Source: Paraprevotella sp.
GTDB taxonomy: Bacteria; Bacteroidota; Bacteroidia; Bacteroidales; Bacteroidaceae
Reading direction: 5' to 3'
Length of the DNA: 64,000 nt
Assembly: GCA_017937925.1 (NCBI GenBank)
Contig: JAGBCQ010000023.1
Coordinates: 1-64,000 of the forward strand
In this document: one piece after another, positions 44,118-54,436 of the stretch
Numbering within the stretch: position 1 is the first letter of the stretch
How the letters are laid out: each line of letters opens with the position of its first letter
Position numbers and translations under genes: made by a program
The notes under the pieces: model-generated
The model's input: the letters and a program-made list of their open reading frames with translations, nothing else
What the model was told of the DNA's origin: nothing
Database searches by the model: none

Positions 44118-47100
44118 TTATCTTCTTAGCACTTTCTTGACGGATTGCCCCTCCTTAACAATGACGAAACCATCGTTTGGAAGTTCGGGCAATTCGATAC
44201 CGGAAAGAGAAAAATATCGGGCAGTCCGGTCCGTATGGCTCATGGGAGAGTCAATGACGGAATTGTTACCGCCTAATGCATACAATCGGACATTGTCCAC
44301 TTGAAATCCGCCTAACGCTGATGCGTTTCCTTGTGGGCAGTCGAAACCGATGGTCACGGTGTTGTCATTGGAAACCGTGAAGTTCAGAGCCAATGTGCGC
44401 CAATTCCCTTGATTCTCATTGTCGTTGTTGTTAATGTTGACGCTTCCATCCGCATTATAAGGGTCGGAAAAAATGCTGCTGCTGTTCACTGCATCGCTCC
44501 CGATGGTGGCGAAAAGGCGTTGTTCCCCTGTTATGGCGGCATTATCTACGCATCGCATATCTGCGTAAAGGGCGTAGTCGCCGGTAGGTATGTTATGAAT
44601 GGTCTGGAAAAGTCTGACAGATACATAACCGCTATTATACCATATATGCCAATCGAAAGCGCCTTCTGTTGGATTGATGTTACGTTGGTCGCTGGTGCTC
44701 AAACTCCCGTAATTGCCATTTGTGTCCGGGAAGTCAAGGGTCCAACTGGTTGGTCGCCACGGTATCGCGTTGGTGTCCTTACTTTCAAATCCATGGTTCA
44801 GGATATATTTATCGGTAACGTCCTCGCCGTCCAAATCCGTGTTGTTGTCATCATCCTTTTCGGTAAGTGTACTGCCTGCCATTGTAAATTCATAATTTCC
44901 GCTGCCAAGTTTGAAACAAGCAAGGGTGTCGGTGTATTCCACGTCACTTACTGAGGCAATTGTGCTTAATTCATGCTTGTCTTCATATAGTTTCAAACCT
45001 TTAATGATGGGCAAACGGACTTCCGCAGTAGCTCCGACGGGTACGCAAATGGTATAAACCGTATTGTTGTTATTTCTATTCCAGCCCATTTTTACTTCCC
45101 CTCGTGGCGACAGAACGCTGATGTCCGCCACAGCCATATCCGCAGGAATCCATGGGCGAATAGCTATTCTTTCGTAGGCTTCGCCGATGTTATTGATACC
45201 GCCGAGTTCGGCGAAGAACCACTCTTCGATATGGTCCATCATGCAGTGATTTTGGCTCAGCGACATGTCCCAATACTCCAATGAGGTGGTAGCTCCTTGT
45301 GTCACCCAATAACCATAACTCGGATAGGTGGTTTTGTTTGCCATGCGATATACCACTTCGTTATAACCGTTGGCGGCTAATGCCATGATGGTCGGTCGTA
45401 AACCAATCTCACCGGTCTTTATGCTATAATTGCTGGCTTCCACCGCATCAGCCAATGCCTTTGCCACTGCCGGAATGTTCTCGCTATCAACCAAACCATA
45501 ATAAAGAGCCATGCCGTAATTCGCTTGGTTGCCGTGTTCGTACACACCATTTTTGAAAAAACGGTTGTTAAAGGCTGTTTTAACATCCTCAGCTTGCTTG
45601 AGCCATCCTTCTGCATCGGCAGTGTAACCTAATTCTATCGCCATTTCAGCCATAGCGCCTAAGAAATAATAGTAAGAACAGGTTGACGTAAACGAAGTAC
45701 TTGTATGATTTGCCAAACCACTGGTTTCCTGTCCCCAATCGGAAAGCACGCTGTAGTTGTTGCGAATGACGCCCCCTTCAAGAAGAGTACCATAATAGGT
45801 GATGAGGCGCTTCATCTCGTCATAGTATTGTGTCATAAGCGTCTTGTCGCCATATTGTTTGAAATTACGCCATGGAATGGTGATGCCGGCTCCTCCCCAA
45901 TTAAGGTCGTCATCGTAAACTCTCATAAAATGTGGTACGGTACTTGGAACATAACCGGATGCGCCTTGCGAGTCAAAAGCGTCCATAACGACCTTGCCTA
46001 ACAATGACTTAACGTTGAAGTTATACGAGAGTGATTGATACATCATGTTGGGGACATCCAACCAACCTAGTTTCTCACGATGCGGGCAGTCTGTCACGGT
46101 GTTGTATAATTGGCTTTGTATGCCATTGTAACAGATGCGGTGTATATCATTCAATAAAGTATTGCTCGTCTTGAATTGTCCCACTGTTTCCAGATTGGAG
46201 CGGATGCGCTTGGCAGTAAAGTCGCTTGCTTGAGGCATTTCCGTAAGTCCGCTGATTTCAAGATAGCGGAATCCGTGATACATAAATTCAGGTCCCCAAG
46301 TCTCGCCGTTTTGGTCTCCTTTGAAAGTGTAGGTGTCAAGGGTCTTGTTGGTAGCCCCGTTGGGCTGATACATATATTCGAAAAGGCACGCGTTGTTCGA
46401 CTGAAGTTCTGAGTCGTAAATGGTTATTGTAGTCCCTTCCGGTGCTTTTAGGTTGAAAGAATACGTACCTGCGAAATTTTGTCCGAAATCAACGAGATAA
46501 TTTCCTGCTGAATTTTTCACGACACTGACGGCAGGCCAAGTCTCAACTATGCGTAAAGGCTCGTATTCTCTGGCTCTCATTTCTCCAACAGGCAGAACAG
46601 ATGAAGATACGCTCGGAGCACAAAAAGTAGGATTCACTTCTTCGCACTTTTGCCAAATGCCGACATCAAAGTTCGGCGATTTGATGCCGTTGAGTTCAAG
46701 TCGGGCGTCGTAATCTTCTCCGCCATACCAATTACTGCCGGTAGTGGGAGATTTGTGTGTTCCCCATTCATTATTGGTGTTGATACAGTCGGTACTTCCA
46801 TCTGTATAAGTGATATAAAGCATGGCTCTAAGCGATGTGGTAGCAGCGTTGCTTGCCAATTCATGCTTTACAAAACGGTCGCTCATTGCGCTCATGTTGA
46901 CAATGCCTCCAGCCACTTGTGCTATTAACGTGTTTTTCCCCGACACGAGTAGTGGTGTAACATCGTATGTGCTATAAAGAATGTGTTTGTCGTATGCGCT
47001 TTCACCCGGCTCTAAGACGTTGTCGGTAACTTTCTCTCCATTTAATTGCATCGTGAAAACACCTAATGCAGATGCGTATAATCTAGCCGACGCCACCGTC

Positions 47101-48083
47101 TTGTCTTGTGGAATCTCGAAATTCCGACCCATATAAGGTATATTGTTGGTGTTATCGTATGAGGGTGCCTCTGCGTCTTCAATTTGGTATTGTACGGTAT
47201 AAGGCGTGTCTGTGTCCTTAGTTTCTACTGTGTAACTGCTTGGGAAATTCGCAGCTTTGTTCGGTTGGTTGATAGCCGGTGCGTCTTGACGTGGGTATAG
47301 GACGATGCGAGTAATCTCTTGTGAGCTTTCTAATTTCGCAATGATGGTGGTCGTCGTCATGTTTTGCGTAGTTGTAAAACCATTAGTGCCACCGCCTGAA
47401 ATGATTCCGTCATTGATGTATTTGATACTCCACCCATAATCGCCGAGTTCCCATCCGTTTGAAGCAGTGAATGTAGCATCCTTTCCGATGTTCACACCTT
47501 CCTTATTATATATTTCTATTTCGGCAATCTGCACAAAACCATAATTAGGGTCGCTGGCTGCACGTAAACCGCTTTCCGTTACGTTTAATTTTATATATTT
47601 GGATTTGACGGCCCCGTCTTTGGGGTAAATTTCCACGATGGCTCTATAGGGTGATTCTTTAGGCGCAATCCATTTTGCATTATCCCACTCCGATTGAGAG
47701 AGTATTCCGGTTTCAAAATAACTTTCTGCGACTTCAGATGCAGTCCCATTTTGGTCGTAGGTTACAACCGTCCATTTGTATTTTGAACGGCTTTTAAGCG
47801 TATTCCCTTCGTAAGGAATATCTGTTTGCTTACTGCTCGCCATCTTTCCGCTGTTCCACATAGTAACTCCGGTGGAGTCCTCAACAACGATTTCGTAAGC
47901 ACTTTGTTTGATACCGCGTTCGTTTGAAACCATTTTCCAACTAAACGATGGATTGCTCTCAATGCCAATGGGTGCCTTTAGCCCTAATGTCCGCAAATCA
48001 ATGACTTCATGCAGACTAAATGACGACAAGGATAGTAGTGTCGCAAAACAAAGGCAGAAATACTTTTTGCTCATAAACTTCAT
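44118..48083 (-). CDS. GH78 alpha-L-rhamnosidase with extra binding domains
   Basis: A 1321-residue secreted enzyme predicted to remove terminal alpha-L-rhamnose. Signal peptide (about 1-27), N-terminal Ig-like domain (about 28-150), inserted F5/8 type C (discoidin-like) domain (about 155-300), and the rhamnosidase jelly-roll domains. The (alpha/alpha)6 barrel follows, with the signature DCPHREKLGW; E670 is the likely general acid. Residues about 960-1060 are the C-terminal beta domain, about 1100-1265 a carbohydrate-binding-like beta-sandwich, and about 1280-1321 a Prevotella-type sorting tail (YFSLSGIELP...SVKKVLRR). Two inserted domains make it longer than the usual 800-1000. Start 48083; a second ATG is 9 bases on. 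Divergent from the regulator at 48252. Confidence 0.88.
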   Translation of the reverse strand: MKFMSKKYFCLCFATLLSLSSFSLHEVIDLRTLGLKAPIGIESNPSFSWKMVSNERGIKQSAYEIVVEDSTGVTMWNSGKMASSKQTDIPYEGNTLKSRSKYKWTVVTYDQNGTASEVAESYFETGILSQSEWDNAKWIAPKESPYRAIVEIYPKDGAVKSKYIKLNVTESGLRAASDPNYGFVQIAEIEIYNKEGVNIGKDATFTASNGWELGDYGWSIKYINDGIISGGGTNGFTTTQNMTTTTIIAKLESSQEITRIVLYPRQDAPAINQPNKAANFPSSYTVETKDTDTPYTVQYQIEDAEAPSYDNTNNIPYMGRNFEIPQDKTVASARLYASALGVFTMQLNGEKVTDNVLEPGESAYDKHILYSTYDVTPLLVSGKNTLIAQVAGGIVNMSAMSDRFVKHELASNAATTSLRAMLYITYTDGSTDCINTNNEWGTHKSPTTGSNWYGGEDYDARLELNGIKSPNFDVGIWQKCEEVNPTFCAPSVSSSVLPVGEMRAREYEPLRIVETWPAVSVVKNSAGNYLVDFGQNFAGTYSFNLKAPEGTTITIYDSELQSNNACLFEYMYQPNGATNKTLDTYTFKGDQNGETWGPEFMYHGFRYLEISGLTEMPQASDFTAKRIRSNLETVGQFKTSNTLLNDIHRICYNGIQSQLYNTVTDCPHREKLGWLDVPNMMYQSLSYNFNVKSLLGKVVMDAFDSQGASGYVPSTVPHFMRVYDDDLNWGGAGITIPWRNFKQYGDKTLMTQYYDEMKRLITYYGTLLEGGVIRNNYSVLSDWGQETSGLANHTSTSFTSTCSYYYFLGAMAEMAIELGYTADAEGWLKQAEDVKTAFNNRFFKNGVYEHGNQANYGMALYYGLVDSENIPAVAKALADAVEASNYSIKTGEIGLRPTIMALAANGYNEVVYRMANKTTYPSYGYWVTQGATTSLEYWDMSLSQNHCMMDHIEEWFFAELGGINNIGEAYERIAIRPWIPADMAVADISVLSPRGEVKMGWNRNNNNTVYTICVPVGATAEVRLPIIKGLKLYEDKHELSTIASVSDVEYTDTLACFKLGSGNYEFTMAGSTLTEKDDDNNTDLDGEDVTDKYILNHGFESKDTNAIPWRPTSWTLDFPDTNGNYGSLSTSDQRNINPTEGAFDWHIWYNSGYVSVRLFQTIHNIPTGDYALYADMRCVDNAAITGEQRLFATIGSDAVNSSSIFSDPYNADGSVNINNNDNENQGNWRTLALNFTVSNDNTVTIGFDCPQGNASALGGFQVDNVRLYALGGNNSVIDSPMSHTDRTARYFSLSGIELPELPNDGFVIVKEGQSVKKVLRR

Positions 48084-48251
48084 TCGATTTAATCTTATAC
48101 TTGTTTTCCTTTTGCAAAGAAATAACGGAATTGAATCACTACCATGATATATTAGTTCAAAAAAGTCAAAAATAAGTTCATTGTATGATTTTGAGATATT
48201 TTAGGGGGTAGTTACAAACTTATTTTTAACTAAAATCCTTAAATTTACGCC

Positions 48252-51203
48252 ATGAATATGATAATCCGTTTACTGATGGTGTTGATAGCTTGGACATACG
48301 TTAGTGCAACCCAAGCAAAAGAAGGATGGCAACATATTAAAGGGTTGCCTTGTGAGGAAACGTCATCAGTCATTCAGGACAATGAAGGATATATATGGGT
48401 CGGCACCCGATTAGGTCTTGTCAGATATGACGGTTTTAACAAGAACTTTTATCGCAACGACATGGCTCATCCTCACGCGTTCAGCTCGTCGGATATCAAA
48501 TGTTTATCATGTAGCGCGGATGGAAGAATCTTCGCAGGTTCTTTCTTTGGTTTGAATATATTTGACAAGAGAACGCATGACGTCCGATTTGAGCATTTTG
48601 AGAGGAACGATTATGTAAGAACCGTTCATTACGACCAAAAGGGACGATTGTGGATTGGTACAGATGATGGATTGTACTTACAAGAAGGAGGGCATGAGAG
48701 TCATTTGTATAAACAGATTCCACAGGATTTGATACAACATATCGAAGAAAGTGCGGAGGGGGAAATTATTATTGCTACGAGAAGTCATGGTTTATTTATT
48801 ATAGATGAACATGAGCAGTGTCTTGCAGTCAAGGGTACAGAGAGTATATCGCCTACTGTGACGCTTTCACTCGATGATGGTACTATTTGGGTAGGAACAC
48901 ATAGCAAGGGACTTTACTCATTAAAAAATCATCAAATTGATTTTCATAAAGTTTTTGATGATTTCGTTATCAATGATTTGTTGTTATTGCCTTCAAATAA
49001 GGGGCAGCTTCTAGTTGCGACAAATTCAGGCATTATAAGCAATCCTTTTAATGAATCAGAGGCCTCATTAAATGGCAAGAATGTGCAAAGTCTATGTTTG
49101 GACCGAGATGGGAATGTTTGGGCAGCGACAGAGAATCAAGGTGTATATTTATTGCAGAACCATAAGGAGCAATTTACAATAATCAACCACCCGTTCACAC
49201 ATCGGACAACACCTATCATCTCACAATTTGACGTGCGGCATTTGGCTGATACTGTGATATGGAAAACGCTGAATCATATCAATGCTGTTTATGAATCTCC
49301 CGATGGAATGGTCTATATTGGAACATGGGACAAAGGATTGTATGTGACGAAAGGTGGCGTGATGAAGCAACATATTACGAAACAAAATCATACATGGCTT
49401 CAAGATAACTCTATCTATAATATCAGTACGCTAGGAAAAGATGAAGTCCTTATCAGTACATGGCATGGATTATATTTAATGGATAGTCGCTATAACGGAA
49501 CATATATAGAACATATAGGAAAGAGTGATGTACGAGGGATGCATGTATTGTCGGCTACGATTCCGAATGAAAAGGAAGCATGGTTAGGACTCGTAGGCGG
49601 TATTGCCCACATAAAAGGAAACTTACGGAATGCAGAAACTTCGGAAATAACCATCTATAGTCATGTTGATAGACGTGGCACGTTGAATCCTTTGAGCGTC
49701 AGTCAACTTATAGACCACCATGATGATGCAGGGAACTATCAGTTGGGAGGTATATTCAGAATCATAAAAGATAGCAAAGGTCGTGTTTGGGCTTGCACAA
49801 GTGAGCCGGGCTTGTTACTTTATGATGAGCAAGACGATTGTTTCCGTTGTGTCAGTCAACAATTAGGTATTCAAGGTGATAATGTTCATAGCTTGGATAT
49901 TGACCGGCATGGTAATTTCTGGATGACTACAAATTATGGCATATTGCAGATGTCGCTTAATGATGACGGCGAATCAACAAAGCAACAACTTTATTCATTG
50001 AATGACGGACTGCCTACAAGTTATTATGGAAGTTCTATGAGTACGCTTCTGGAGGATGGCCGGTTGTGTATCCTCAATCAAGAACAAATCATAACCGTTC
50101 ATCCCGCCGATAAATTTGGTATGAGTAATGAGAAGAAAACCTATGTGTCTGACATCTTTATCAATAATATACCACTTGTAGATGGGGATTTCAGTTTTGA
50201 CCAAGCGCCTCCATATACGCAATATGTAGAGTTGCCACATAATCAGAATAATATTACATTCCGTTTCTCAATGCTTTCGTTCGGTCATGAGCCCTCCATG
50301 CGTTTTAGTTACAAGATGGAAGGCGTGGACAATGGTACTCAGCAAACAGAAATGGGAATCAATCAAGTGCGGTATAATCAATTGGCACCGGGTACATACC
50401 GGCTTTATTATTCTGTTTACGATAATGGAAAGGATAATGGGGTTGGAGGACAATACTTAACTATTAGAATTAAAGAACCGTTATGGTGGTGCTGGTGGTC
50501 GAAGATGCTTTACGTTGCAATCTTCTTACTGATAGGTTATATGATTATTCATACTATCATTGACAAGAATAGGAGGCGTCAACAGTTGAGGTTCCTTGAA
50601 TTGGAGCGGGATAAGCAAGAAGAGTTTTATAAGAAGAGGATGAACTTTTATCAAAAAGCTTTGCATGAATTCCTGACGCCTCTTACTTTAATGAGTGAAA
50701 TGATTCATGGTCTGCATGAAAAAGTTCGCCCATCGTTGCAAGCCAGTCTTTATATGCTTTCTAATCAAACTGACAGACTTGTAGATGCCCTGAATAATTT
50801 GGTGGATGTCAAAGAGGATTCCGCAGCGCGTGATGTTTTGAAGAAGGCTCAGGAAATGACACAGGTTGACAGCGACTTTTTACGCAAATGTACAGAGTCC
50901 GTCAATAATCATATTTCTGATGTTAATTATTCGCACAAAATAATGATGCGTGAAGTAGGAGCTTCGCATGCTACGCTTTACCGGAAATTGAAGTTGTTGA
51001 CGGGAATGGATGCAACTTCCTTTATAAGAAGTATTCGCATGAAGGCGGCATGCCAGATTTTAACCTATGAACCGAACATTCGTGTTAAAGAACTTTCGGA
51101 GCGTGTCGGATACAACAATCCGGGTTATTTCTCTACCTGTTTCAAGAATGAGTTAGGGATGACCCCGAAAGAGTTTGTACGTGATGAGCACGAAACGATA
51201 TAG
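48252..51203 (+). CDS. Membrane sensor-AraC regulator: shortened hybrid two-component system
   Basis: A 983-residue protein built like the hybrid two-component regulators of Bacteroidetes polysaccharide loci but incomplete. Signal peptide (about 1-22), two seven-bladed-propeller halves of Reg_prop repeats (about 30-620, GYIWVGTRLGLVRYDG), Y_Y_Y domain (about 630-745), one membrane helix (about 750-770). A HisKA-like helical pair follows (about 785-855) with the phosphoacceptor His805 in HEFLTPLTL. Only about 18 residues then separate it from the AraC linker and HTH (about 873-983, LYRKLKLLTG...GYFSTCFKNELGMTPKEFV). The HATPase_c and receiver domains, about 250 residues, are absent. It probably senses a glycan product and regulates the divergent rhamnosidase operon. 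Confidence 0.88.
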   Translation: MNMIIRLLMVLIAWTYVSATQAKEGWQHIKGLPCEETSSVIQDNEGYIWVGTRLGLVRYDGFNKNFYRNDMAHPHAFSSSDIKCLSCSADGRIFAGSFFGLNIFDKRTHDVRFEHFERNDYVRTVHYDQKGRLWIGTDDGLYLQEGGHESHLYKQIPQDLIQHIEESAEGEIIIATRSHGLFIIDEHEQCLAVKGTESISPTVTLSLDDGTIWVGTHSKGLYSLKNHQIDFHKVFDDFVINDLLLLPSNKGQLLVATNSGIISNPFNESEASLNGKNVQSLCLDRDGNVWAATENQGVYLLQNHKEQFTIINHPFTHRTTPIISQFDVRHLADTVIWKTLNHINAVYESPDGMVYIGTWDKGLYVTKGGVMKQHITKQNHTWLQDNSIYNISTLGKDEVLISTWHGLYLMDSRYNGTYIEHIGKSDVRGMHVLSATIPNEKEAWLGLVGGIAHIKGNLRNAETSEITIYSHVDRRGTLNPLSVSQLIDHHDDAGNYQLGGIFRIIKDSKGRVWACTSEPGLLLYDEQDDCFRCVSQQLGIQGDNVHSLDIDRHGNFWMTTNYGILQMSLNDDGESTKQQLYSLNDGLPTSYYGSSMSTLLEDGRLCILNQEQIITVHPADKFGMSNEKKTYVSDIFINNIPLVDGDFSFDQAPPYTQYVELPHNQNNITFRFSMLSFGHEPSMRFSYKMEGVDNGTQQTEMGINQVRYNQLAPGTYRLYYSVYDNGKDNGVGGQYLTIRIKEPLWWCWWSKMLYVAIFLLIGYMIIHTIIDKNRRRQQLRFLELERDKQEEFYKKRMNFYQKALHEFLTPLTLMSEMIHGLHEKVRPSLQASLYMLSNQTDRLVDALNNLVDVKEDSAARDVLKKAQEMTQVDSDFLRKCTESVNNHISDVNYSHKIMMREVGASHATLYRKLKLLTGMDATSFIRSIRMKAACQILTYEPNIRVKELSERVGYNNPGYFSTCFKNELGMTPKEFVRDEHETI

Positions 51204-51263
51204 ATTATGTATATGAACGGTTAAACGGTTAGGTTAATCCGTTTGCGGGAACATTAGAGATAG

Positions 51264-51304
51264 AAAAAGCGAGTGTATTCGATTTAAATACACTCGCTTT
51301 AATT
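51264..51304. terminator. Bidirectional terminator between the regulator and malic enzyme genes
   Basis: AAAGCGAGTGTATT (51266-51279) pairs perfectly with AATACACTCGCTTT (51287-51300) around a 7-base loop; A- and T-rich flanks on both sides suit either strand. Confidence 0.9.
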
Positions 51305-51315
51305 TGTGTGACATA

Positions 51316-53604
51316 CTATTGCTGTTTCCTTTTCATGACAATGGCATCAATTGCAGCTACAGCTGTAAGGTTTACAATGTCACGAACCGAACTTTCGAAG
51401 TCGGTGAAATGAATGGGCTTGTTCAATCCCATTTGGATTGGACCAATCATTTCAAAATCATCTCCATTCATAGATTGCAGCATTTGGTAAGCAGCATTTG
51501 CTGAGCTTAAGTTCGGAAATACAATCGTATTGACCTCTTTTCCAAACAATCGTGTGAAAGGATATTTGCGGTCTCGTAATTCGTTGTTTATGGCAAATTT
51601 CACCTGCATCTCTCCATCGATGGCCAAATCGGGATAATCGGTTTGCATGATTTCAACAGCTTTGTGAATATTTGCCGGACTTCCTGTTGTGTCAGAACCA
51701 AAGTTAGAGTATGACACCATGGCAATCACCGGTTCGTGATTGAAAAAACGTACCGTTTGATCGGATAGGCGGGCTATGTCCACTATTGTTTCTGTATCCG
51801 GATGACGGTTAATAAGTGTATCAGCCAAGAAGTATGTTCCCTTTTTGGAGTTTACGATATGCATAGTTCCGAAGTGGTTGTATTCGGGACGGATACCAAT
51901 AACCTCTTTCGCCACTTTGATGGTATTGGAGTACTTTGTGTAAAGTCCTGTAATGAAAGCATCGGCCTCTCCGGTTTCAACCATCATCATTCCGAAGTAG
52001 TTCCGTTCAAACATCTTGTCGTTGGCTTCTTCAAATGTGTATCCTTCTCTTGCTTTTTTGTCAGCTAGAATTTGAGCGAATCGCTCTCTGCGTTCAGCCT
52101 CTCGGTCGTGACGAAGGTTAATGATTTCTATGCCGTCTAAATTCAGTTCTAATTCTTTTGCTAGTTTGATGATGCGTTCATCGTTACCCAAAAGGATTGG
52201 GTGGCAGATACCTTCAGCCTTTGCTTCAACAGCGGCTTTAAGCATATTGGGATGAATACCTTCGGCGAATACAACACGCTGTGGTTCCCGACGGGCGGTT
52301 TCACGAAGTTGTCGAGTCAGTTTTGATTCGTAACCCATTAGTTCTTTCAAACGCAATGCGTATGCGTCCCAATCGTTAATAGGTTTACGTGCTACACCAC
52401 TTTCCATCGCAGCTTTTGCTACAGCCATTGATACTTCTGTGATAAGACGGGGGTCAACCGGCTTCGGGATGAAATATGTAGGACCGAAAGTTAGATTGTT
52501 GACATGATAAGCTTCATTTACAACATCAGGAACAGGCTTCTTTGCAATGCCGGCAATTGCTCGGACGGCTGCCAATTTCATTTCCTCATTGATGGCTGTT
52601 GCGCCCGTATCCAAGGCTCCGCGGAAGATGTATGGGAACCCAATTACGTTGTTAATCTGGTTGGGATAGTCAGAACGTCCGGTAGCTATTAGAACGTCCG
52701 GGCGTGAGACCATAGCATCTTCATAAGAAATTTCCGGAACAGGGTTCGCCAAAGCAAATACAATAGGATAGTCGGCCATGCTGCGAATCATGTCTTGACT
52801 CAGAACGTTGCCACGAGAGAGGCCCAAAAATACGTCAGCCCCCTTGATAGCTTCCTCTAAAGTATGAATATCAGTACGATCGGTTGCGAAGTAGCGCTTT
52901 TGTTCGTTTAAATCTGTTCGAGATTTAGAGATAACGCCCTTACTATCGAGCATTACGATATTTTCAAGTCGCGCACCAAGTGAGACATATAGTTTAGTAC
53001 ATGAAACGGCTGAGGCACCCGCACCATTTACAACGATGCGTACGTCTTCTATCTTCTTTCCTGCTACTTCTAATGCGTTCAATAATCCGGCACTTGAGAT
53101 GATTGCAGTCCCGTGCTGGTCATCGTGCATAACAGGAATATCCAATTCTTCTTTTAAACGGCGTTCTATCTCAAAACATTCCGGAGCTTTGATATCTTCC
53201 AAATTGATACCACCGAAAGTTGGTGCTATCGCTTTGACGGCTTGAATGAACTTTTCGGGATCTTTCTCATTGATTTCAATATCGAAAACGTCAATGCCGG
53301 AATAGATTTTAAAAAGCAATCCCTTTCCTTCCATCACTGGTTTTCCGGCTAATGCACCGATGTCACCGAGACCGAGTACGGCTGTACCATTAGATATTAC
53401 TGCTACGAGGTTGCCTTTCGCAGTATAACGATAGGCATCGTCCGGATTCTTCTCTATTTCAAGACAAGGTTCTGCCACTCCGGGAGAGTACGCCAAAGAT
53501 AAATCTGTTTGTGTGGTATAAGGTTTGGTGGGAACAACTTCAATTTTCCCCGGCTTGCCTTGCTCATGGTAACGCAAAGCCATTTCCTTAGTAATCTTTG
53601 CCAT
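51316..53604 (-). CDS. maeB: NADP-dependent malic enzyme with phosphotransacetylase-like domain
   Basis: A 762-residue two-part protein. Residues about 1-430 are malic enzyme ([13 protein letters not shown], metal-site [11 protein letters not shown], Rossmann loop [12 protein letters not shown]), converting malate to pyruvate and CO2. Residues about 435-762 resemble phosphate acetyltransferase ([41 protein letters not shown]). In MaeB enzymes this second domain is regulatory, binding acetyl-CoA. The architecture and length match the family. A -7 box lies 41 bases upstream of the start; convergent with the regulator gene across a shared terminator. Confidence 0.94.
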   Translation of the reverse strand: MAKITKEMALRYHEQGKPGKIEVVPTKPYTTQTDLSLAYSPGVAEPCLEIEKNPDDAYRYTAKGNLVAVISNGTAVLGLGDIGALAGKPVMEGKGLLFKIYSGIDVFDIEINEKDPEKFIQAVKAIAPTFGGINLEDIKAPECFEIERRLKEELDIPVMHDDQHGTAIISSAGLLNALEVAGKKIEDVRIVVNGAGASAVSCTKLYVSLGARLENIVMLDSKGVISKSRTDLNEQKRYFATDRTDIHTLEEAIKGADVFLGLSRGNVLSQDMIRSMADYPIVFALANPVPEISYEDAMVSRPDVLIATGRSDYPNQINNVIGFPYIFRGALDTGATAINEEMKLAAVRAIAGIAKKPVPDVVNEAYHVNNLTFGPTYFIPKPVDPRLITEVSMAVAKAAMESGVARKPINDWDAYALRLKELMGYESKLTRQLRETARREPQRVVFAEGIHPNMLKAAVEAKAEGICHPILLGNDERIIKLAKELELNLDGIEIINLRHDREAERRERFAQILADKKAREGYTFEEANDKMFERNYFGMMMVETGEADAFITGLYTKYSNTIKVAKEVIGIRPEYNHFGTMHIVNSKKGTYFLADTLINRHPDTETIVDIARLSDQTVRFFNHEPVIAMVSYSNFGSDTTGSPANIHKAVEIMQTDYPDLAIDGEMQVKFAINNELRDRKYPFTRLFGKEVNTIVFPNLSSANAAYQMLQSMNGDDFEMIGPIQMGLNKPIHFTDFESSVRDIVNLTAVAAIDAIVMKRKQQ

Positions 53605-53645
53605 TGTTCTTATGTTTTGTGTGTGTTATGTTGTAAAATCACGGG

Positions 53646-53653
53646 CAAAGTTA
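53646..53653 (-). promoter_or_regulatory. -7 box for maeB
   Basis: The minus strand reads TAACTTTG, 41 bases upstream of the start. Confidence 0.6.
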
Positions 53654-53721
53654 CGAAAAAAATGCGTTCTATGTTGATTTTATATTCTTTTAAATCTTCT
53701 TGAAAGAATAAAAGAAAATGA

Positions 53722-53729
53722 TACCTTTG
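53722..53729 (+). promoter_or_regulatory. -7 box for the Sua5-like gene
   Basis: TACCTTTG lies 24 bases before ATG 53754 and downstream of the in-frame ATG at 53718, which argues against that longer start. Confidence 0.65.
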
Positions 53730-53753
53730 CGAGTAGAACTAATGAAAGAAGTC

Positions 53754-54362
53754 ATGCTGATAAAGATTTATCCGGAAAATCCGAATCCCCGTGAGGTGTC
53801 AAAGGTTGTGAATTTATTAAAGGATGGTGCGTTAATAGTATATCCTACAGATACTGTTTATGCAATAGGATGCGATGCTTTGAATGTACGGGCAGTTGAA
53901 AAATTATGTGCGCTTAAAGGTGTCAATCCGCTGAAGTCAAATCTTTCCATCGTTTGTTTTGATTTGTCTGACATCAGTGAGTATGCGCAAGTTAGTAACC
54001 GAACGTTTAAACTGCTAAAGAAGAATTTGCCTGGGCCGTTTACTTTCATTTTGCCGACAAGTAGCAAATTACCCAAGATTTATAAAAATAGGAAAGAGGT
54101 TGGTATTCGTGTGCCGGATAATACAATAGCCCGTGTATTAGTTGAAGAATTAGGTAATCCGATACTAAGTATGTCCGTTCATGACAAGGATGAAATGGTG
54201 GAATATTCTACCGACCCGGAATTGATACATGAGAAATATGGTGAAGATGTAGCAGTCGTGATTGATGGCGGATATGGTGAAGACATACCATCAACGGTGG
54301 TAACATGTTTGGATGATGAGTTTGAAATATTGAGACAAGGTAAAGGTGACTTGTCAATATAG
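53754..54362 (+). CDS. Sua5/YciO/YrdC threonylcarbamoyl-AMP synthase family protein
   Basis: A 202-residue YrdC-fold protein, the enzyme type that makes threonylcarbamoyl-AMP for the tRNA t6A37 modification. Signature segments are GALIVYPTDTVYAIGCDA, LCALKGVNPLKSNLS, and GPFTFILPTSSKLPK, with an ATP-site VGIRVPDN. It lacks the extra C-terminal Sua5 domain, so it is a YrdC/YciO-type form; YciO paralogues may not make t6A. Two more upstream ATGs exist (53718, 53742); 53754 (MLIKIYPENP) is chosen from the promoter position and homologue-like start. Confidence 0.86.
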   Translation: MLIKIYPENPNPREVSKVVNLLKDGALIVYPTDTVYAIGCDALNVRAVEKLCALKGVNPLKSNLSIVCFDLSDISEYAQVSNRTFKLLKKNLPGPFTFILPTSSKLPKIYKNRKEVGIRVPDNTIARVLVEELGNPILSMSVHDKDEMVEYSTDPELIHEKYGEDVAVVIDGGYGEDIPSTVVTCLDDEFEILRQGKGDLSI

Positions 54363-54370
54363 TAAATAAG

Positions 54371-54415
54371 AAAAAAGAGCGATTGGACGTAGAAGTTTTT
54401 CCAATCACTCTTTTT
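54371..54415. terminator. Bidirectional terminator between the Sua5-like gene and META gene
   Basis: AAAAGAGCGATTGGA (about 54373-54387) pairs with TCCAATCACTCTTTT (about 54400-54414) with one mismatch; T run on the plus side and A run on the other. Confidence 0.85.
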
Positions 54416-54436
54416 ATGTCTAGTATTTGTTTATGC

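Noticed and set aside
44331-44954. Open frame of 207 codons on the plus strand inside the rhamnosidase gene
   Set aside because: Antisense to the C-terminal binding domain of the rhamnosidase; no motif or promoter box supports it.
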